Positions 15,772 to 20,039 of a DNA stretch of 20,039 nucleotides are shown here, piece after piece (the first letter of the stretch is position 1; each line of letters starts with the position of its first letter). The DNA is from an uncultured Catenibacterium sp. Lineage in GTDB: Bacteria > Bacillota_I > Bacilli_A > Erysipelotrichales > Coprobacillaceae. Under the pieces are notes generated by a model. The model ran no database searches. It was given only the letters and a program-made list of their open reading frames with translations, and was not told the origin of the DNA. The stretch spans positions 1 through 20,039 of the forward strand of contig NZ_UQGV01000037.1 of NCBI RefSeq assembly GCF_900540665.1, read 5' to 3'. The translations under genes and the position numbers were made by a program.

Positions 15772-16871
15772 AAATGTTGGATAATTGTGATTAATTTGTC
15801 TGGTTCAAGGGTATAAAGCACATCCTGATTTTTATAGATTGTTTCATAAAGAAGATGCTGCTTCTTGTTATAATCCTCGTTAGAAATAGTAATCACAGGC
15901 TGTTTTAATACTGTCCCTAGTTGTTTCTCTGTCATATTTGTATCATAAATGTATGAGTGCATCACGCCTTTGACATGGGTCAAATGACTCATATATTGAT
16001 ACAAATCATGAATACCCATATGAATAACTGTCTCACAGCGTAAAGATAAATAGCGAGACGCTATGTCTGACACAATCAAGATACCACCTTTTTTATTGAA
16101 CTCATGCATTATGCGATACATGGAAGAACGGTTCATAAATTGATGAATGACAAGTTCTGTATTGAATTTTTTCTGATAATAAAGAACATCTTCATAACTG
16201 TGCACAAAAACCACCTGCTTATTTTCTAAATTAAAATAAGCATCTTCTGTAATGAAATGCGTACAATCAGGAGTGGATTGGTATTCATGAAGTGTTGTAT
16301 TAATATTATCTTTTAAGTCCTTATGATGATTAAGGCCATATAGAATGCTGGCACAATCAAGGGGCATATGCTTCTTTATTTCTTTGATTTCTCTTATTTC
16401 TTCATTAGAAAATTGACTGGATTCCTGATAAATCAGATAAGATACAAAGTTGGTATCAATGACTTTTCTTCTAATATATTCTAATAATTTGGTAGGTGTC
16501 GTAAAGAGGATATCTATTCCGTTATGAATCGTCCGGCATTCTTCAAAGGTATTGGTTCCTGGATAGGATGTGATAAAACGATATTGTGTGTATTTATTAT
16601 ATTCTCTCATATCAAAAGAGGAAGAAAGCAGTTCTTCTTTATGTCCTAGAAGAATGATCTGTGTCTTTTCTTCATGAATCATTGAGGCGAGCAGTGGTGG
16701 GATAATGGATATTAGACGATCTTTTTCTGAATCTATATTCAATATAAAAGACTGACTCTTTTCAATCAAACGATAAGACTGCTTCTGAACAATACCAGGT
16801 GCAATCATTCCCATATCACCTAATGCATGAATGACCTCATCAGGCCATTTATATTTAATATATCTTTTCAT
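15762..16871 (-). CDS. Degenerate DEAD-box RNA helicase-like protein (pseudo-helicase)
   Basis: 369 residues laid out like a minimal DEAD-box helicase such as YfmL, but with the catalytic motifs gone. Visible correspondences: Q-motif region MIAPGIVQKQS (22-32); motif I place reads NIDSEKDR (45-52) with no GKT; motif Ib TTPTKLLEYI (124-133) survives; motif II place reads YQESSQ (148-153) instead of DEAD; the SAT place reads YGL (178-180). In the second domain VVFVHSYEDVLYY (220-232) and motif V VSDIASRYL (267-275) survive, but motif VI reads MSHLTHVKG instead of HRIGRTGR. The frame is open and full length, so it is not a decaying pseudogene. ATP hydrolysis is not expected; RNA or protein binding is an inference. 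It starts at TAATG on the folC stop, with no Shine-Dalgarno seen. Confidence 0.72.
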   Translation of the reverse strand: MKRYIKYKWPDEVIHALGDMGMIAPGIVQKQSYRLIEKSQSFILNIDSEKDRLISIIPPLLASMIHEEKTQIILLGHKEELLSSSFDMREYNKYTQYRFITSYPGTNTFEECRTIHNGIDILFTTPTKLLEYIRRKVIDTNFVSYLIYQESSQFSNEEIREIKEIKKHMPLDCASILYGLNHHKDLKDNINTTLHEYQSTPDCTHFITEDAYFNLENKQVVFVHSYEDVLYYQKKFNTELVIHQFMNRSSMYRIMHEFNKKGGILIVSDIASRYLSLRCETVIHMGIHDLYQYMSHLTHVKGVMHSYIYDTNMTEKQLGTVLKQPVITISNEDYNKKQHLLYETIYKNQDVLYTLEPDKLITIIQHLAR

Positions 16872-18466
16872 TATTTAGATAGAATATATTGTCTTACTTT
16901 TGAGATAAAATAAAGAGAACCTGTAATAAATACAACACCTTTATGACTATATGCTTCGTCAACGGCATGTTTCCAGTCTTCATCAATCTTGACTGGGAAA
17001 TCTTCAGCAAGCTGTTTAGCCGTTGCGCGACGAGGATGATCAAATTGTGTGACTGTAATATCCTTTGATAAAGATAACAACGTCTCTAACATATGATGTG
17101 TATCCTTGTCTCCTAAAGCTGAAAAAATAATCTTGATATCACTAAAATCACGAGCACTTTCAAAAAAGGCATCCATCCCTTCCCTATTATGTGCTCCATC
17201 CACAATAATCAAGGGATTCTGATGAATTGTTTCAAAGCGACCTTGCCATACTGCATCATGCATTCCTTTTTCTAGATCAGCATCCTTGAATGGGAATTCT
17301 TTTCTGATATATTCTAGAATATTAATCGCAAGTGCACTATTAGTGACCTGGTAGTGAGCTGATGTAGACAAATTGATATGATATCCATGATAATCATAAG
17401 AAATAGAAGCCCCATAATAAATACGTTTAGGTTTTCTTATTTCTATTACGTAAGAATGATGCTTATGTGCTTCTTCATAGAAGACCTCTAAACATTCAGG
17501 TCTTTTTTCTGCTGTCATATAAGGAATACCACGCTTAATGATTCCTGCTTTACTTCTTGCAATACTAGCATATGTGTTACCTAGGAAGTTAATATGATCT
17601 AAGCCAATATTTGTATTAACAGAAAGTATTGGTGAAATGATATTTGTCGCATCGAGTGTACCGCCTAGACCTACTTCAAATAAGGCAATATCAACACCCT
17701 GTTCAATAAAGTACATCACCGCAATAAATACTTCTATTTCAAACTTAGAAAGCTCATATGCCATCCAGTCATCCATATAACGATTGGCATATCTTACAAT
17801 AGTTGTTTCATCAATAGGTTCATCATCCACTCGAATAATATCTAAACGATTCACTAAAGCTGGAGATGTAAATGTCCCTACTTTATAGCCTGCACATTTA
17901 AGAACTTCTTTTGTATAGTTTGTTGTAGAACCTTTTCCATTTGTTCCACCAATATGAACACAAGTTAACTTAGTCTGTGGGTCATAGAAGTCATACATAA
18001 AGTTCTTAAAGTTCGTTAAAGAATAGACACGATCCTTTTGTGCTTCTATAAATTCTAATACCTGATCATAATCACTAAAACGAGGAAGCACTGGAATAGT
18101 CTTCTTCAATAAATAACGACCATTTGATTCTACATCTACCACATAATCATGCTGTTTAAAGAAAGAAAGATGTTCTTCATCGGTATAGGCAGTTAATTCT
18201 TTTGTCACAAATCTTTCTGCTAGTTCAAGAAGTTCTTCCTGTACAAGTGTATCCTGATAATCTTCAGATACATAAATAAAAGAAATGTTAGACAAATCAA
18301 ATAGTTCAAGTATGCCTACAATCACTTCTCCACTATATGCAAGAAAAATCATCTTACATGGGTCTTTTAAAGCCCTTGATGTTTCATAATAGTCTTTTGC
18401 AAGAAACTGCACAATTGCGTCAATATCCTCTCTTGTCGCAATCTTATATTCAAAATTTTCATTCAT
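16871..18466 (-). CDS. folC: Folylpolyglutamate synthase with N-terminal GNAT-like domain
   Basis: The C-terminal 400 residues are a Mur-ligase-family FolC that adds glutamates to folates (and possibly makes dihydrofolate). ATP loop GGTNGKGST (about 173-181 from the chosen start), FEVGLGGTLDATN, NIGLDH and VDGAHNREGMDAF are all intact. The first about 125 residues are extra: ATREDIDAIVQFL, MIFLAYSGEVIVGILEL and SFIYVSEDYQ look like the strands of a GNAT acetyltransferase, though the acetyl-CoA loop (Q/RxxGxG/A) is not clear (DYQDTLVQEELL). Usual FolC length is about 430; this is 531. The GTG at 18475 lies in the CAGGTG ribosome site, so the ATG at 18466, six bases after it, is the start. It lies 64 bases after darA. 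Confidence 0.9.
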   Translation of the reverse strand: MNENFEYKIATREDIDAIVQFLAKDYYETSRALKDPCKMIFLAYSGEVIVGILELFDLSNISFIYVSEDYQDTLVQEELLELAERFVTKELTAYTDEEHLSFFKQHDYVVDVESNGRYLLKKTIPVLPRFSDYDQVLEFIEAQKDRVYSLTNFKNFMYDFYDPQTKLTCVHIGGTNGKGSTTNYTKEVLKCAGYKVGTFTSPALVNRLDIIRVDDEPIDETTIVRYANRYMDDWMAYELSKFEIEVFIAVMYFIEQGVDIALFEVGLGGTLDATNIISPILSVNTNIGLDHINFLGNTYASIARSKAGIIKRGIPYMTAEKRPECLEVFYEEAHKHHSYVIEIRKPKRIYYGASISYDYHGYHINLSTSAHYQVTNSALAINILEYIRKEFPFKDADLEKGMHDAVWQGRFETIHQNPLIIVDGAHNREGMDAFFESARDFSDIKIIFSALGDKDTHHMLETLLSLSKDITVTQFDHPRRATAKQLAEDFPVKIDEDWKHAVDEAYSHKGVVFITGSLYFISKVRQYILSK

Positions 18467-18494
18467 ATCAATCACCTGTTGACTATATTAAAGC

Positions 18495-18521
18495 AAAAAG
18501 GATGGTTTGACCATCCTTTTT
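18495..18521 (-). terminator. Terminator of darA
   Basis: GGATGGT, three-base loop, ACCATCC, flanked by A5/T5 that extend the stem and provide a U tract in either direction. It lies nine bases after the darA stop and before folC, so folC is partly insulated or has its own start; no clear folC promoter was found. Confidence 0.85.
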
Positions 18522-18530
18522 TCTCAATTA

Positions 18531-18857
18531 TTAGATTTTCTCGAAACGATCAACATCAACTACAAATACTGTTGCCCCACCAACAAGTACATCTACCATG
18601 ATTGGTGTAAAGAATTCTCCCATTTCTGTAGGTGGAACTGTAGGTTCCTTTTCGACACGCTTCTTGGCATTTGCTTTAATGATTTCAATAGCGCCATCCA
18701 CCTTATCATCATTTGTTCCTACGAAGAATGTTGTATTTCCCTTCTTTAAGAACCCTCCTGAAGTAGCTAATTTTGTAACAAAGAAACCACCTTCAGTTAA
18801 AGCGCTCTGGACAGTTGAACTATCATCATTATTCACAATCGCAATTATCAGTTTCAT
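18531..18857 (-). CDS. darA: Cyclic-di-AMP receptor DarA/PstA (PII-like)
   Basis: A 108-residue trimeric PII-like signal protein of the DUF970 family that binds c-di-AMP; its downstream target is unsettled. The signature TKLATSGGFLKKGNTTFF (28-45), with its Gly/Phe/Leu and Asn residues, forms the nucleotide pocket; NDDKVD (49-54) and VGGATVFVVDVDRF near the end match the family. AGGAGGT lies eight bases before the ATG. In Bacillus and relatives it is in the tmk-holB region; here it stands between mutY and folC as a single-gene unit. Confidence 0.95.
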   Translation of the reverse strand: MKLIIAIVNNDDSSTVQSALTEGGFFVTKLATSGGFLKKGNTTFFVGTNDDKVDGAIEIIKANAKKRVEKEPTVPPTEMGEFFTPIMVDVLVGGATVFVVDVDRFEKI

Positions 18858-18909
18858 ACTATTGACCTCCTAATACGAATTAGTTTGTATTTATATTCTA
18901 GCATATTTG

Positions 18910-18938
18910 AAGACAAAAATACACCTATAATATATAAT
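18910..18938 (+). promoter_or_regulatory. Probable mutY promoter
   Basis: AAGACA (18910-18915), 17-base spacer, TATAAT (18933-18938). A second TATAAT is at 18926-18931. The darA promoter must lie on the other strand of this 98-base gap; a TAGAAT box there is only a weak candidate. Confidence 0.55.
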
Positions 18939-18955
18939 GACTCCTGGTGATTTAA

Positions 18956-19957
18956 ATGAGTATACAAGAAGAATTAATAAACTGGTACAAAGAGAATAAA
19001 CGTGTTCTCCCTTTTAGAGACATAGATGACCCTTATAAGATATGGGTAAGTGAAATCATGCTGCAGCAGACAACCGTCACTGCAGTGATTCCCTATTATA
19101 ATCGTTTTATAGAAAGATTCCCCGATGTCAAAACATTATCTGCTGCTTCAATAGAAGAAGTCTATAAATACTGGGAAGGATTGGGCTATTATCGTCGTGC
19201 ATTACATCTTCATAAGAGCGCGCAGATGATTGAGAATCACTTTCCTAAGAATTATGAAGATATTCTCTCGCTTGTTGGTGTAGGACCCTATACTGCAAGT
19301 GCTATTATGAGTTTTGCCTATCATAAACCTTATATTGCAGTGGATGGGAATGCTTTAAGAGTATTGAGCAGATTATATGCGATTGAGGATAATATTGCCT
19401 CAAACAAGACTGTAAAAAAAATTACGGAGATAGGAAATAAGCTCGTCGTTGGTTATGATTCAGCTCAAATTAATCAAGGTATTATGGATTTTGCGAAGGC
19501 AGTGTGTCTCCCTGTCCATCCTCATTGTGAAGCGTGTCCACTTCAAGGTCATTGTCAGGCTTATTCAACAAATAAGCAGGAAGTTCTTCCTATCAACATC
19601 AAGAAAGTAAATAAGAAGAGTATCTCTTATATTACAGGTATAGTTGTTTATGAAGATGAAGTCATGCTTATTAAAAATAAAAATGGTTTACTGGAAAATA
19701 TGTATTTACTCCCGCAATACGAGGTAGAGAGTCCTTATTCCTTTATAGAGGCATTTAAAGAAGATTATGGTATAGAATTAGAAGTATTATCTCATTTAAA
19801 GGATTTTAAGCATGTGTTCACCCATCGTACATGGTATATGCATGTTTATATATTTAAAGCGAATAAAAACTCAATAAACTTCTATACAAATAAAGAGCAG
19901 GAGGAAATTACAATTCCTACTGCTCATAAGAAAATACTGAAATATTATAAAGACTGA
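18956..19957 (+). CDS. mutY: A/G-specific adenine glycosylase MutY
   Basis: Removes adenine mispaired with 8-oxoguanine in base excision repair. SEIMLQQT holds the catalytic Glu33; the helix-hairpin-helix VGVGPYTASA is at 108-116; YIAVDGNALRV holds the catalytic Asp130. The [4Fe-4S] ligands are C184, C191, C194 and C200 in the exact C-x6-C-x2-C-x5-C spacing. The C-terminal about 105 residues form the NUDIX-like 8-oxoG recognition domain (GIVVYEDEVMLIK; HVFTHRTW). At 333 residues it is close to typical. The ribosome site is modest (GGTGAT, seven bases). It is divergent from darA, with its own terminator. Confidence 0.95.
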   Translation: MSIQEELINWYKENKRVLPFRDIDDPYKIWVSEIMLQQTTVTAVIPYYNRFIERFPDVKTLSAASIEEVYKYWEGLGYYRRALHLHKSAQMIENHFPKNYEDILSLVGVGPYTASAIMSFAYHKPYIAVDGNALRVLSRLYAIEDNIASNKTVKKITEIGNKLVVGYDSAQINQGIMDFAKAVCLPVHPHCEACPLQGHCQAYSTNKQEVLPINIKKVNKKSISYITGIVVYEDEVMLIKNKNGLLENMYLLPQYEVESPYSFIEAFKEDYGIELEVLSHLKDFKHVFTHRTWYMHVYIFKANKNSINFYTNKEQEEITIPTAHKKILKYYKD

Positions 19958-19982
19958 TCGGAAATGATCAGTCTTATTTGTT
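19951..19982 (+). terminator. Terminator of mutY
   Basis: AGACTGATC, six-base loop, GATCAGTCT, then TTATTTGTT. The stem begins over the stop codon. Confidence 0.8.
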
Positions 19983-19983
19983 C

Positions 19984-20039
19984 AGGGTCTTTAATTTTTG
20001 TGGGGGTCAGACCTTCGCTCTAAATATTTGGGGGTCTTG
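19984..20039. repeat. G-rich repeated segment at the right edge
   Basis: A GGGGGTC block occurs twice, each after a TTTG-type run (about 19996-20008 and 20027-20035), and a nine-base palindrome GGTCAGACC is at 20005-20013. This differs from the AT-rich intergenic DNA elsewhere in the window. It may be the end of a mobile or repetitive element that continues beyond the edge; nothing coding is visible. Confidence 0.3.

Noticed and set aside
15762..16871. Treating the helicase-like gene as a pseudogene
   Set aside because: The frame is uninterrupted, full length and coupled to folC; the changes are substitutions at motifs, not frameshifts or stops.
18598..18873. Plus-strand 91-codon open frame opposite darA
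   Set aside because: darA matches its family over its full length; the opposite frame looks like a hydrophobic shadow and lacks a ribosome site.

Overview
The window is a gene-dense, AT-rich stretch of a Gram-positive (Firmicutes/Bacillota) chromosome. The evidence is strong AGGAGG-type ribosome sites, TATAAT promoters with frequent extended -10 boxes, short U-tailed hairpin terminators, and Firmicutes gene sets (UPF0223, FtsW, YlbF, RsmD, CoaD; the two-subunit PyrK/PyrD dihydroorotate dehydrogenase; the c-di-AMP receptor DarA; PcrA and LigA). A gut Erysipelotrichia-type anaerobe is my best guess from overall protein character, but the sequence alone does not prove it.

Layout. Nearly everything is on the minus strand; only the peptide deformylase gene and mutY are on the plus strand. 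Read in the direction of transcription, the right part holds darA, then a GNAT-folC fusion coupled to a degenerate DEAD-box helicase-like gene, then ppdK behind a promoter overlapped by a CcpA-type cre site. Next comes a three-gene unit: a divergent DprA/Smf-like protein, a rhomboid protease and a small flavodoxin-like protein. The plus-strand def gene follows, with its own consensus promoter and terminator. Divergent from def runs a tightly packed eight-gene block: UPF0223, ftsW, ylbF, rsmD, coaD, pyrC, pyrK, pyrD, closed by a hairpin terminator. Then pcrA and ligA follow, and the first six codons of another gene overlap the ligA stop at the left edge.

Functions. The long block combines cell division (FtsW), RNA-turnover regulation (YlbF family), ribosome methylation (RsmD), coenzyme A synthesis (CoaD) and three pyrimidine-synthesis enzymes. 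It is held together by ATGA/TTGA stop-start overlaps. PcrA and LigA serve DNA repair and replication, as does MutY at the right end. PPDK is a glycolytic/anaplerotic enzyme under likely carbon control. No intergenic gap exceeds about 160 bases, and no tRNA, rRNA, riboswitch, CRISPR array or complete insertion sequence was seen.

Most unusual items. (1) The 369-residue protein at 15762-16871 keeps the outline of a DEAD-box helicase but has lost motif I, motif II (DEAD), motif III and motif VI. (2) The folylpolyglutamate synthase carries an extra N-terminal GNAT-like domain and is stop-start coupled (TAATG) to that pseudo-helicase. (3) The DprA-like protein lacks the hallmark DprA motifs and sits with a rhomboid protease. 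Several gene starts are shortened here because the longest frame begins inside a promoter or a Shine-Dalgarno sequence.
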